The position numbers were made by a program, and so were the translations under genes. A DNA stretch of 64,000 bases. It comes from Rhodococcus sp. Leaf247. Lineage in GTDB: Bacteria; Actinomycetota; Actinomycetes; Mycobacteriales; Mycobacteriaceae. The notes under the pieces were generated by a model that ran no database searches, was not told the origin of the DNA, and worked only from the letters and a program-made list of their open reading frames with translations. This document shows positions 47,949-56,667 of the stretch, in pieces. Positions within the stretch are counted from its first letter, which is position 1. Every line of letters begins with the position of its first letter. Location of the stretch: assembly GCF_001426185.1 (NCBI RefSeq), contig NZ_LMRP01000001.1:186483-250482 (forward strand), read 5' to 3'.

Positions 47949-48869
47949 ATGACCGACCTGACCGGAAACATCGTCCTGGGAGCAAACCAGTACGGCAAGG
48001 CCGAGAACCGGGTGGTGCGCATCTATCGCGACACCGCCCGCCACGAGATCCGGGACATCTCCGTGTCGTCGGCACTGCGGGGTGATTTCTCCGCCGCCCA
48101 TCTGGTCGGTGATCAGGGCGCCGTCCTGCCGACGGACACGCAGAAGCAGACCGCCTACTCGTACGCGAAGGAGAAGGGCCTGCTGCATCTCGAGTCGTAC
48201 GGCCTCGATCTGGCACGGCATTTCGTCGACGATGTCGAGCCGGTGACGGGGGCGCGGATCGAGTTGGAGGAGTACGCGTGGGAGCGCGTCACCGTCGACG
48301 GCCGTCCGCACGATCACACGTGGGTACGCAAGGGTCAGGAGACGCGGGTCGCCTCGGTCACCGTGGCGGGCAGCGGAGCGGAGCAGAAGACCTGGGTCAC
48401 TGCGGGTTTCAAGGATCTCGTTATTCTGAAGTCGACGGGATCCGAGTTCGCAGGGTTCCTCGAGGACTCCTACACCGTGCTCGCGCCGACCCACGACCGC
48501 GTCATGGCCACCTCGCTCGAGGCCCGGTGGCGCTACACCACCACCGACGTGGCGTGGGACGAGGTGTACGCCGGCGTCAAGGCGGTGATGATCGAGCAGT
48601 TCGCGACACTGCAGTCGCTCGCGTTGCAGCAGACACTCTTCGCGATGGGACGCGCTGCACTGGAGGCATTCCCGTTCATCGCAGAGCTCCGGATGAGTGC
48701 ACCGAACAAGCACCACTTCCTGTACGACCTCGACCGCTTCGGCGTCGAGAACAACGGCGAGGTGTTCCACGCCGACGACCGCCCTTACGGACTCATCCAG
48801 GCGACCGTCGAACGGGACGACGCCCCCGACGCTGGATCCGCCTGGCGGGGTTACAGCGTCGTCGGCTGA
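47949..48869 (+). CDS. pucL: Urate oxidase (cofactor-free)
   Basis: Oxidises urate to 5-hydroxyisourate with O2. The 306-residue protein has the paired T-fold sequence of uricase: GANQYGKAENRVVRIYRD at the start with the catalytic Lys, TQKQTAYSYAKEKG, VLKSTGSEFAGFL-like VILKSTGSEFAGFLEDSYT, and MSAPNKHHFLYDL with the active-site His near the C-terminus. It ends the four-gene operon and overlaps the convergent pucR-type gene by 19 bases. Confidence 0.95.
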   Translation: MTDLTGNIVLGANQYGKAENRVVRIYRDTARHEIRDISVSSALRGDFSAAHLVGDQGAVLPTDTQKQTAYSYAKEKGLLHLESYGLDLARHFVDDVEPVTGARIELEEYAWERVTVDGRPHDHTWVRKGQETRVASVTVAGSGAEQKTWVTAGFKDLVILKSTGSEFAGFLEDSYTVLAPTHDRVMATSLEARWRYTTTDVAWDEVYAGVKAVMIEQFATLQSLALQQTLFAMGRAALEAFPFIAELRMSAPNKHHFLYDLDRFGVENNGEVFHADDRPYGLIQATVERDDAPDAGSAWRGYSVVG

Positions 48870-50404
48870 GGCCCCAGCACGGCCAACGCGACGAAGACGT
48901 CGGTGCGGTCCTCCGTCGTCCCCAGATCTCGGTCCGTCAGCGCCTCCACCCGACCGATGCGGTACCGCACCGTGTTGACGTGCACGTGCAGCGCGTCGGC
49001 CGTCCGACTCCATGAACCGTCGTGGTCGAGGTATGCCCGAAGCGTGTCCAGAAGGCCTGCGTCCGTGCGGGTGTCGTGCTCGATCACCGCGCCGAGCACC
49101 CGCCGGGCATAGGCGGCGCGCAGTCCGTCCGGGACCACCGAGAGCAGAACGGCGGCCGATCCGGTGTCCGCGCTGGTCCGCACCGCGATGCGGTCGGCCG
49201 ACGCCGCGGCGACCTCGCGTGCGTGTTGCGCCGACTGCACGCACCCGACGAGGGCAGCGGCCTCGCACGCCGTACCCACGCCCACGGCGATGCGCCCGGT
49301 CACAACGTCTCCCAGTCGTCCCAACGCTCGGGTCAGATCGTCGGCCACGCGGGTGGTCGTGCCCCCCGGCGGCAATCCGATGACGCCGATCACGAGGTCC
49401 TCGTCGGTGACACCAACGCTCACCGCGCCGCCGACCGACGTCCGCACCGCATCGGTGAGCACCGCGGCCAGTACCTCGATCGGCAGATCCGACGTCGCGG
49501 CCAAGGCCACGACATCGCCTGTCAGGTCGACCCCGATCTGTCGAACACGGTCCAGCGCGTGCTCCCCCGCCCCGGTGACGAGAAGCTCCGCCGCCTGGTC
49601 GGCCATGGTGCGCAGAACCCGGGCGCCGTCGTCGTGCCGCACCCGATCGAGGGCCGCGATACTGGCCAGCTGAACGAGCGTGTCGAGAACCTGCGGGTCC
49701 ATCCGCTCGTGGTCACCGTCCACGACGAGGTACCAGGAGGTCGCGCGGTGACCGAAACTCGACCCGACGGGCAGCACGGATCGCACCGTGTCCCCCGCTA
49801 CCACTCTGCACGGAACACCCTGCGCCGCAGTGCGAACGAGAGCATCCACCGCCTCTGTGGTCAACGGCTCGGCGGACACCACGGACCGTCCCACCGCCGT
49901 GATGATCCGGCACGTCACCCCGGTGTCCCGCGCTGTCTCCTGTGTGAGGTCGGCGAGCGCGCGGCCGTCGGCGACCGCGGTGAGCAACCGGTGCTGGCGG
50001 GCCAGACTCGCGGACAGGCGCGCCACCCGGTCACCGGTCACGCGGCTGGTGACGGCCTCGATGACGTCCGCGAACGCGACCGACGACGGCACCGCCAGCA
50101 GCGGGAGCGAGTACTTCTCGCAGGCTCGGACCACATCGTCGGGGACGCAGCCGAACACCTCGTCACCCGCCGCGAGCGCCACCGCGCCGGCCGCGACGAC
50201 GGACGCCACGAAAGCATCACTGTCCTCCGGCGCTCGGCGCCACACCATGCCGGTGACGACCAGCTCGCCACCCACGATGTAGCGGGACGGGTCCGGGAGG
50301 TCGGTCGCGAAGGCCCACCGCACGGCCCGAGCGAATTGATCGTCGGTACCGACGACGCGCCGCAGCGCGAGCTCTCGTACGTCGAGCACGTCCTGGATCA
50401 ACAC
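48851..50404 (-). CDS. PucR-family transcriptional regulator
   Basis: A 517-residue regulator. The N-terminal purine-catabolism domain (MLIQDVLDVRELALRRVVGT) covers about 120 residues, a middle GGDEF-like region follows (GRIAVGVGT and QSAQHAREVAAA), and the C-terminal HTH_30 domain is LLDTLRAYLDHDGSWSRTADALHVHVNTVRYRI. Such proteins control purine degradation. It sits between the two purine operons and diverges from the deaminase operon. GTG start with AGGTGA upstream. The two palindromes at 44999 and 50429 are its likely targets. Confidence 0.9.
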   Translation of the reverse strand: MLIQDVLDVRELALRRVVGTDDQFARAVRWAFATDLPDPSRYIVGGELVVTGMVWRRAPEDSDAFVASVVAAGAVALAAGDEVFGCVPDDVVRACEKYSLPLLAVPSSVAFADVIEAVTSRVTGDRVARLSASLARQHRLLTAVADGRALADLTQETARDTGVTCRIITAVGRSVVSAEPLTTEAVDALVRTAAQGVPCRVVAGDTVRSVLPVGSSFGHRATSWYLVVDGDHERMDPQVLDTLVQLASIAALDRVRHDDGARVLRTMADQAAELLVTGAGEHALDRVRQIGVDLTGDVVALAATSDLPIEVLAAVLTDAVRTSVGGAVSVGVTDEDLVIGVIGLPPGGTTTRVADDLTRALGRLGDVVTGRIAVGVGTACEAAALVGCVQSAQHAREVAAASADRIAVRTSADTGSAAVLLSVVPDGLRAAYARRVLGAVIEHDTRTDAGLLDTLRAYLDHDGSWSRTADALHVHVNTVRYRIGRVEALTDRDLGTTEDRTDVFVALAVLGPQPTTL

Positions 50405-50428
50405 ACCCGTTCACCTGTCCACATCGCC

Positions 50429-50446
50429 GTTGGAGGATCCGACAAT
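50429..50446. promoter_or_regulatory. Candidate purine-locus operator, site 2
   Basis: GTTGGAGGATCCGACAAT lies in the 141-base gap between the divergent pucR-type gene and the deaminase operon. It shares GTTGG-N-GGATC-N3-CAA with site 1. The inner TTG(GA)GGATCC(GA)CAA is palindromic apart from two base pairs. It sits close to the pucR start, so autoregulation is also possible. Confidence 0.45.
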
Positions 50447-50456
50447 AAGCGGCGAT

Positions 50457-50474
50457 CGTTTCGGCCACGTTTCG
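50457..50474. promoter_or_regulatory. Direct repeat CGTTTCG, 11-base spacing
   Basis: CGTTTCG at 50457-50463 and again at 50468-50474, one helical turn apart, in the same divergent gap as operator site 2. It may be a second regulator site or part of a promoter. Evidence is repetition and spacing only. Confidence 0.25.
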
Positions 50475-50545
50475 TCGGCGCGCGTCCTGCGCAGGCGGCC
50501 GACACGGTGTTGACTCGGTGTCACAGCGAGGACAGGAGTACCGAC

Positions 50546-51922
50546 GTGCCGGAGCGCATTCTCATCACGGGCGCCCACGTGATCACCGTGGACCCTGCTC
50601 GGTCCGAGTGGCCGACGGGATGGCTCCTGGTCGAGGACGGACTGATCGCCGCTCTGGGCCCCGGTGACCCACCTGCGCTCGACGGTATTTCGCGTGACGA
50701 CGCCGTCGTGGTGGACGGCCGCGGCTGCGTCCTGACTCCCGGTCTGGTGAACACGCACCACCATCTCTATCAATGGATCACTCGCGGTCTGGCGGCCGAC
50801 TCGACGCTCTTCGAGTGGTTGACGACGCTGTATCCGGTGTGGGCCGGCATCGACGCCGACTCGGTCCGGGTCGCCGCGACGGGTGGACTGGCCCGACTGG
50901 CCGCCACCGGATGCACCACCACCACCGACCACCTCTACGTCTTCCCCCACGACGGCGGCGACGTGTTGGGCGCCGAGATCGACGCCGCGCGGACGGTCGG
51001 TCTGCGGTTCCACCCGACGCGCGGATCGATGGATCTGGGACACAGTCAGGGTGGCCTGCCACCGGACAACGTCGTGGAGTCGCTCGATGCGATCCTGGCC
51101 GCGAGCACCGCCGCGGTCGAGCGCTGGCACGACCCGTCCTTCGGATCGATGCTGCAGATCGCCCTCGCGCCGTGCTCACCGTTCTCCGTCACGGCCGATC
51201 TCCTTCGCGAGTCGGCGACGCTGGCGCGCGAGCTCGGCGTCCGGTTGCACACACACCTCGCCGAGACGCTGGACGAGGAGGAGTTCTGCCGCAGCAACTT
51301 CGGTATGACGCCCGTGCAGTACATGGAATCCGTGGGGTGGGTCGGGCCCGACGTCTGGTACGCGCACGCCGTGCACCTCGATGACGCCGCGATCGCGACC
51401 ATGGCGGCCACCGGAACCGGGGCGGCCCACTGCCCCACGTCCAACGCGCGGCTGGGCGCCGGCATCGCCCGAGCACGCGATCTGATCGACGCTCGGGTTC
51501 CCCTGGGGCTCGGCGTCGACGGTGCCGCCAGCAACGAGTCGTGCAGCATGCTCGAAGAGGCGCACCACGCTGCACTGTTCGCGCGGGCGCGGGGTGGCCC
51601 GCGGGCGATGACGGTGCGCGAAAGTCTGGACCTCGCCACCATCGGCGGTGCGCGAGTCCTCGGCCGTGAGAACGAGATCGGGTCGCTCGAGGTGGGCAAG
51701 GTGGCCGACCTCGCCCTGTGGCGGATCGACGGGATCGCTCATGCGGGCATCGCGGATCCGGCGGCCGCGCTGGTGCTCGGCGACCGTCCACCTCTCGAGC
51801 GACTGTTCGTCCACGGCCGCACGGTGGTCGAGAAGGGCGTCGTCGTCACGGTGGACGAAGACGCGGTGGCCGGCCAGGTCGCCGCCGCGCATACGGCGCT
51901 GGTGGCCAAGGCAGGGCGGTGA
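50546..51922 (+). CDS. 8-oxoguanine deaminase-like amidohydrolase
   Basis: A 458-residue metal-dependent amidohydrolase. It has LTPGLVNTHHHLYQW (metal ligands His71-73), FHPTRGSMDLGHSQGGLPPD, HTHLAE, WYAHAVHLDD and GVDGAASNE, all in the order found in 8-oxoguanine/guanine deaminases. It should turn 8-oxoguanine to urate, or guanine to xanthine, feeding the downstream dehydrogenase and urate oxidase. GTG 50546 with AGGAG about 9 bases upstream. First gene of a three-gene operon. Confidence 0.88.
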   Translation: MPERILITGAHVITVDPARSEWPTGWLLVEDGLIAALGPGDPPALDGISRDDAVVVDGRGCVLTPGLVNTHHHLYQWITRGLAADSTLFEWLTTLYPVWAGIDADSVRVAATGGLARLAATGCTTTTDHLYVFPHDGGDVLGAEIDAARTVGLRFHPTRGSMDLGHSQGGLPPDNVVESLDAILAASTAAVERWHDPSFGSMLQIALAPCSPFSVTADLLRESATLARELGVRLHTHLAETLDEEEFCRSNFGMTPVQYMESVGWVGPDVWYAHAVHLDDAAIATMAATGTGAAHCPTSNARLGAGIARARDLIDARVPLGLGVDGAASNESCSMLEEAHHAALFARARGGPRAMTVRESLDLATIGGARVLGRENEIGSLEVGKVADLALWRIDGIAHAGIADPAAALVLGDRPPLERLFVHGRTVVEKGVVVTVDEDAVAGQVAAAHTALVAKAGR

Positions 51923-51926
51923 AGCC

Positions 51927-52736
51927 ATGGATCTGAACACGGTCCGGGACGTCGTTCGAGCCAGGTCCCGCGACGACCTGACGGCGATCGACGACCGGAC
52001 GTCGATCGTCGCGGGTGGGACCTGGGTGTTCTCCGAACCTCAGGTGGGTGTCCGACGTCTGGTCGATCTGTCCGACCTCGGCTGGCCGTCGATCGTCGTC
52101 CACGACGCTCACCTGGAGATCGGCGCGACCTGCACGGTCGACGAGCTCCGCCGCGCGACGTGGCCGGACCGATGGCCGCACCTGGGGGCCTTAGTCGGGC
52201 TCTGCGCCGATGCACTCCTCGCATCCTGGAAGGTTCAGCAGTTCGCCACGGTCGGCGGGAACATCGCGTTGGGTCTTCCGGCCGGCGCGATGACCTCGCT
52301 CGTCGCCGCTCTGGACGGTATCGCGGTCGTCTGGACTCCGGACGGGGGCGAGCGCCGAATCCCCGTGGCGAACTTGGTCGTCGGTGCCCAGCGCACGTCG
52401 CTGGCGACAGGCGAGGTCATCCGCAGCGTCGACATCGACGACAGTGTTCTGCGATCCCGGACCGCTTGCCGCAGAATCTCTCTCGCCCCGCGTGGGCGGT
52501 CCGGCGCCGTCGTGATCGGCCGCCTCGACGCGGACGGATCCGTCGTCCTGACCATCACCGCGGCCACCGACCGTCCGATCCAGCTACGGGCATCGACACT
52601 CCCCGTCGACGCCGCGGCCTGGGTCCGGGACACCGTGCCCGCCGATGCCTGGTACGACGACGTCCATGGCGCGCCCGACTGGCGTCGACACGTCAGTGGT
52701 GTTCTCGCACAGCAGATCTGTGAGGAGTTGTCATGA
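51927..52736 (+). CDS. Xanthine dehydrogenase FAD-binding subunit
   Basis: A 269-residue FAD subunit (CO-dehydrogenase flavoprotein type). IVAGGTWVF at residues 29-37 is the first FAD loop, LEIGATCTVDEL the second, and QQFATVGGNIALGLPAG matches the TxGGN motif. It passes electrons from the Fe-S domains of the next protein to NAD or another acceptor. Its stop overlaps the start of the molybdenum subunit gene (ATGA). Confidence 0.9.
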   Translation: MDLNTVRDVVRARSRDDLTAIDDRTSIVAGGTWVFSEPQVGVRRLVDLSDLGWPSIVVHDAHLEIGATCTVDELRRATWPDRWPHLGALVGLCADALLASWKVQQFATVGGNIALGLPAGAMTSLVAALDGIAVVWTPDGGERRIPVANLVVGAQRTSLATGEVIRSVDIDDSVLRSRTACRRISLAPRGRSGAVVIGRLDADGSVVLTITAATDRPIQLRASTLPVDAAAWVRDTVPADAWYDDVHGAPDWRRHVSGVLAQQICEELS

Positions 52737-55435
52737 AGGTGACCGTCAACGGCGAGGCCGTCGAGATGTCTCCGCGGCCGGGTCAGTGCCTCCGGACCGC
52801 GCTGCGCGACATCGAGCGGTTCGACGTCAAGAAGGGGTGCGACGCGGGTGACTGCGGGGCTTGCTCGGTACTGCTCGACGGGCGTGCAGTCCATTCGTGC
52901 ATCGTCCCCGCCTACCGTGCCGAGGGCCACGAGGTCACCACGGTGGCCGGGCTGGGCACACCGGACGACATGCATCCGATGCAGCAGCGCTTCGTCGACG
53001 CGGCCGGCTTCCAGTGCGGCTTCTGCACGGCCGGCATGGTCGTCACGGCGTCCGCTCTCGACGATTCACAGACCCGCGACCTCGACACGTCCCTGAAGGG
53101 CAACCTGTGTCGCTGCACCGGGTATCGGGCGATTGCCGACGCGGTGACGGGTGTGCGCACCATCGACAAGTCGACCGAGGGCCCGGCGTGCGGGCGGTCC
53201 GTCGCCGCCCCGGCGAGTGCCCGCATCGTCACCGGAACCGAGCCCTACACGCTCGACGTGGCGATGCCGGGAATCCTGCACCTGTCCGTTCTCGGGAGCC
53301 CCCACGCCAGTGCGCGCATCGTCTCCATCGACACGTCGGAGGCGCTCGCCGTGGACGGTGTGGTGGCCGTCCTCACCCACGAGGATGCTCCCGACGTCGC
53401 GTTCTCCACCGCCCGCCACGAGTCCCGGGAGGACGATCCCGACGACACCAGGGTTCTCGACTCGGTCGTGCGCTACGTCGGCCAGCGTGTGGCGGCGGTG
53501 ATCGCGGAGTCCGTCGACGCGGCCGAGGAAGGACGACGCCGACTCCGCGTCGTCTACGACGTCCTACCCGCCGTCTTCCATCCGAGGGACGCCCTCGCGC
53601 CCGGTGCCCCGACGGTGCACGCGGGTGCGTCGCCCGACGCCCGGATCGCCGACCCCGACCGCAACATCGTGGCCGAGGTACACGGCACCACCGGCAACGT
53701 CGACGCCGCGATACGTGCCGCCGACGCCGTGGTCAGCGGAACTTGGCACACGGCACGCGTCCAGCACACGCACCTCGAGACACACGCGTCGATGGCGTGG
53801 TTCGCCGACGACGGACGGCTGACCGTGCGCACCAGCTCGCAGGTCCCGTTCCTGGTCCGGGACGAGTTGTGCCACGTCTTCGGCCTCGACCCCGCGTCGG
53901 TCCGGGTGTTCGCCACCCGCGTCGGCGGAGGTTTCGGCGCCAAACAGGAAATGCTGACCGAGGATCTGGTCGTACTGGCCGCACTCACCGTGCGGCGGCC
54001 GGTACAACTGGAATTCAGTAGGGCCGATCAGTTCACCGTCGCGCCGTGTCGGCATCCCATGGAGGTGTCGGTGACGGCCGCTGCCACTGCGGACGGCACG
54101 CTGACCGCCCTGACGCTCGACGTTCTCAGCGATGCGGGCGCCTACGGCAACCACAGTCCCGGCGTCATGCATCACTCGACCGACTCGGTCGCGCTGTACC
54201 GATGCGACGCCAAGCGCGTCGACGCGAAGGCGGTGTACACCAACAACATTCCCTCCGGTGCGTTCCGTGGCTACGGGGTGGGGCAGACCGGATTCGCCGT
54301 CGAATCAGCGCTCGACGCCCTCGCCCGGAAGCTGCATATCGACCCCCTGGAATTCCGGCGTCGTAACGTCGTGGTCCCCGGCGATCCGTTCGTCGCTGCA
54401 CACCCCCTCGACGGCGACCTGCTGTTCGGCAGCTACGGACTCGACCAGTGCCTCGATCTGGTCGATCGGGCCTTCGCGGACGACCCCGGCCCCGAACCAC
54501 CCCCCGGGTGGTCCGTGGGGGTCGGATTCGCGATCGGGATGAACGCCACTGTTCCACCGAGAGGTCATGTGTCCGACGCATCCGTCACGGCTCTGCCGGG
54601 TGCGCGCTACCTCGTGCGGGTCGGCACCGCGGAGTTCGGCAACGGCACCACGACGGTCCACGGCCAGATCGCGGCGTCGATCCTGAACACGACGGTGGAT
54701 CGCATCGAGATCGCGCAGTCCGACACCGACGTCACCTCGCACGACACAGGCGCGTTCGGATCGGCCGGCACCGTTGTAGCGGGCAAAGCTGTCGCACTGG
54801 CGGCAGAAGCGTTGCGCACGATGGTGATCGACGCGGCGGCAGCCCGATCGGGTGCTCTGCCCGGAGAGGCCGTGCTCGGCCCGGAGGGCGTCACCGTGTC
54901 GGGAACCCTCGTCTCACTTGACGACATCGTCTCCGCTCACGACGGGCCGTTGATCGCCGAGGGGTATCACGGGGGGTCGCCACGCTCGGTGGTGTTCAAC
55001 GTGCACGGCTTCCGCGTCGCGGTGGACCCCGAGTCGGGTCGAGTGGAGATCCTGACGTCGGTGCAGGCAGTGGACGCGGGCACGGTCATGAACCCTGTCC
55101 AATGCCGCGGGCAGGTGGAAGGTGGTGTCGCACAGGCACTCGGCGCCGCGCTGTACGAGGAGATGCGTATCGACGACGCGGGCCGGGTCACCACTGCATC
55201 GCTGCGGAACTATCACATCCCGCAGATCGCGGACGTTCCCGCGACCCGCGTCCTGTTCGCCGACACGTACGACGCACTCGGACCGCTGGGCGCGAAGTCG
55301 ATGAGCGAATCTCCCTACAACCCCGTCGCCCCCGCCCTGGCCAACGCCATCGCCGACGCGACGGGCGTGCGGATGCACGAGCTCCCGATGTCGGCGGACC
55401 GGGTCTGGCGAGCGTTGCGCTCTCAAGAGTCGTAG
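52733..55435 (+). CDS. Xanthine dehydrogenase, fused [2Fe-2S] and molybdopterin subunits
   Basis: A 900-residue fusion laid out like aldehyde oxidoreductase Mop. Cysteines for two [2Fe-2S] clusters are C36, C41, C44, C56 and C95, C98, C126, C128. The molybdenum part follows from about residue 160, with GGGFGAKQEM, AFRGYGVGQ and GNGTTTVHGQIA. The base catalyst is the Glu in GAKSMSESPYNP (about residue 859), where Ser replaces the usual Gly. With the deaminase upstream and urate genes nearby, hypoxanthine/xanthine to urate is the likely reaction. No xdhC chaperone gene is in the window. Confidence 0.88.
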   Translation: MKVTVNGEAVEMSPRPGQCLRTALRDIERFDVKKGCDAGDCGACSVLLDGRAVHSCIVPAYRAEGHEVTTVAGLGTPDDMHPMQQRFVDAAGFQCGFCTAGMVVTASALDDSQTRDLDTSLKGNLCRCTGYRAIADAVTGVRTIDKSTEGPACGRSVAAPASARIVTGTEPYTLDVAMPGILHLSVLGSPHASARIVSIDTSEALAVDGVVAVLTHEDAPDVAFSTARHESREDDPDDTRVLDSVVRYVGQRVAAVIAESVDAAEEGRRRLRVVYDVLPAVFHPRDALAPGAPTVHAGASPDARIADPDRNIVAEVHGTTGNVDAAIRAADAVVSGTWHTARVQHTHLETHASMAWFADDGRLTVRTSSQVPFLVRDELCHVFGLDPASVRVFATRVGGGFGAKQEMLTEDLVVLAALTVRRPVQLEFSRADQFTVAPCRHPMEVSVTAAATADGTLTALTLDVLSDAGAYGNHSPGVMHHSTDSVALYRCDAKRVDAKAVYTNNIPSGAFRGYGVGQTGFAVESALDALARKLHIDPLEFRRRNVVVPGDPFVAAHPLDGDLLFGSYGLDQCLDLVDRAFADDPGPEPPPGWSVGVGFAIGMNATVPPRGHVSDASVTALPGARYLVRVGTAEFGNGTTTVHGQIAASILNTTVDRIEIAQSDTDVTSHDTGAFGSAGTVVAGKAVALAAEALRTMVIDAAAARSGALPGEAVLGPEGVTVSGTLVSLDDIVSAHDGPLIAEGYHGGSPRSVVFNVHGFRVAVDPESGRVEILTSVQAVDAGTVMNPVQCRGQVEGGVAQALGAALYEEMRIDDAGRVTTASLRNYHIPQIADVPATRVLFADTYDALGPLGAKSMSESPYNPVAPALANAIADATGVRMHELPMSADRVWRALRSQES

Positions 55436-55899
55436 AAGGTCTGCAGGATGATGGTGCTGCGCGTCTGCACATTGGCAGTCGTGCGGATCTGCTGCAGCAG
55501 GCGTTCGAGGTCCCGCGGTGACGCCACCCGCACCAGGAGGACGTAGCTGTCCTCACCGGCGACGGAGTGACACGCCTCCACCTCGGGCAGATGTCGCAGA
55601 CGTGCAGGAGCGTCGTCGGGTGCCGTCGGATCGAGCGGTGTGATCGCCACGAACGCCGAGAGCAGCTGCCCGATCGCCTCGCGATCGACTCGCGCGGTGT
55701 AGCCCAGGATGACGTTCGACGTTTCCAGGCGCCGCACCCGGCTCTGGACGGCGGATACCGACAGCCCGGCCTTCTCGGCGAGTTGAGCGAGGGTGGCGCG
55801 GCCGTCGGCGATCAGTTCGTCCACCAGCACGCGGTCGACGGGGTCGAGGTCGTCCGGCGCGGCCGCCGCCTTCGCGGCCTTTCCCCGGACACCCGTCAT
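55423..55899 (-). CDS. Lrp/AsnC-family transcriptional regulator
   Basis: A 158-residue regulator: an N-terminal helix-turn-helix (VDELIADGRATLAQLAEKAG, then VSAVQSRVRRLE) and a C-terminal RAM effector domain with CHSVAGEDSYVLLVRV. These sense amino acids or other small ligands and act as octamers. Its target is unclear; the next gene on the same strand (CPBP protease) is upstream, and the last 13 bases overlap the convergent xanthine dehydrogenase gene. ATG 55899 has GGCAGG upstream. Confidence 0.9.
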   Translation of the reverse strand: MTGVRGKAAKAAAAPDDLDPVDRVLVDELIADGRATLAQLAEKAGLSVSAVQSRVRRLETSNVILGYTARVDREAIGQLLSAFVAITPLDPTAPDDAPARLRHLPEVEACHSVAGEDSYVLLVRVASPRDLERLLQQIRTTANVQTRSTIILQTFYDS

Positions 55900-55922
55900 G
55901 CGTGACAGCCTGCCATGCGCGG

Positions 55923-56633
55923 TCAGGCGAACAGGGGCGGCATCGCGAACACCATGACCGTCGACCACGCCACGTGCGTGAGGATCGGGGCGAGGATGCC
56001 ACCGGATGCACGGCGTTCGAGTCCCAGCACGAATCCCAGGGTGATCGCGGCGAAGCCCAGCATCGGATTGCCGGTGGCCAGCGTGGCGATCGTGTAGACG
56101 ATCGTCGAGATGACGACGGGCCGCTTGACGCCGATGGCCGAGAACAGCGCGCCGCGGAAGAAGATCTCTTCGGCGAGGCCGTTGAACAGTGTGATGAAGA
56201 CGATCAGCGCCAGCGATCCGACGCGGGCGTGATCGAGGACGTTGGCCGTGAAGTCCCGCAGCGGGGGAATCTCTCGGACCACCAGGGCGCCCAGGATGAA
56301 CACTCCGCCCGCCGCGAGTCCGATCGCGATGGGGGTGATGATCGGCCGTCGGAGCGTGCCGCGGAAGTTGATCCTGCCCAGGTGCAGCGGTCCCGAGAGG
56401 AAACCCCCGACGATCCACACGAACGCCAGCGCGATCGTGAGTGTGTAGAACATGGGGTCGCCGGGCTCGGTCGACAGCGACACCCCGAGAAGGGTGGCAC
56501 CGATGACCAGGACCACCGCGACGATGATCCGACGACGCAGGAACGCTCGATCGGTTTCGTGGTGATCACGATCGACCTTGTCCACCAAGGCGTTGCGCAC
56601 GATGGACTCGGCCCTCACCTGCCAGGACACCAT
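55923..56633 (-). CDS. CPBP-family intramembrane metalloprotease
   Basis: A 236-residue membrane protein with about seven hydrophobic helices. The Abi/CAAX-like motifs are EEIFFR at residues 155-160 and a later HVAWS with the second metal-binding His. Members range from bacteriocin immunity to processing of membrane proteins; the substrate is unknown. It is separated from the SDR gene by 34 bases and may be read with it. Confidence 0.85.
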   Translation of the reverse strand: MVSWQVRAESIVRNALVDKVDRDHHETDRAFLRRRIIVAVVLVIGATLLGVSLSTEPGDPMFYTLTIALAFVWIVGGFLSGPLHLGRINFRGTLRRPIITPIAIGLAAGGVFILGALVVREIPPLRDFTANVLDHARVGSLALIVFITLFNGLAEEIFFRGALFSAIGVKRPVVISTIVYTIATLATGNPMLGFAAITLGFVLGLERRASGGILAPILTHVAWSTVMVFAMPPLFA

Positions 56634-56667
56634 GGACCATTCCTCCGGTTCGTTGCGTCGTCGGGCT

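Noticed and set aside
49022..50545. Extended start for 8-oxoguanine deaminase
   Set aside because: The extension is antisense to the PucR gene and has no family similarity; GTG 50546 has a clear AGGAG site.
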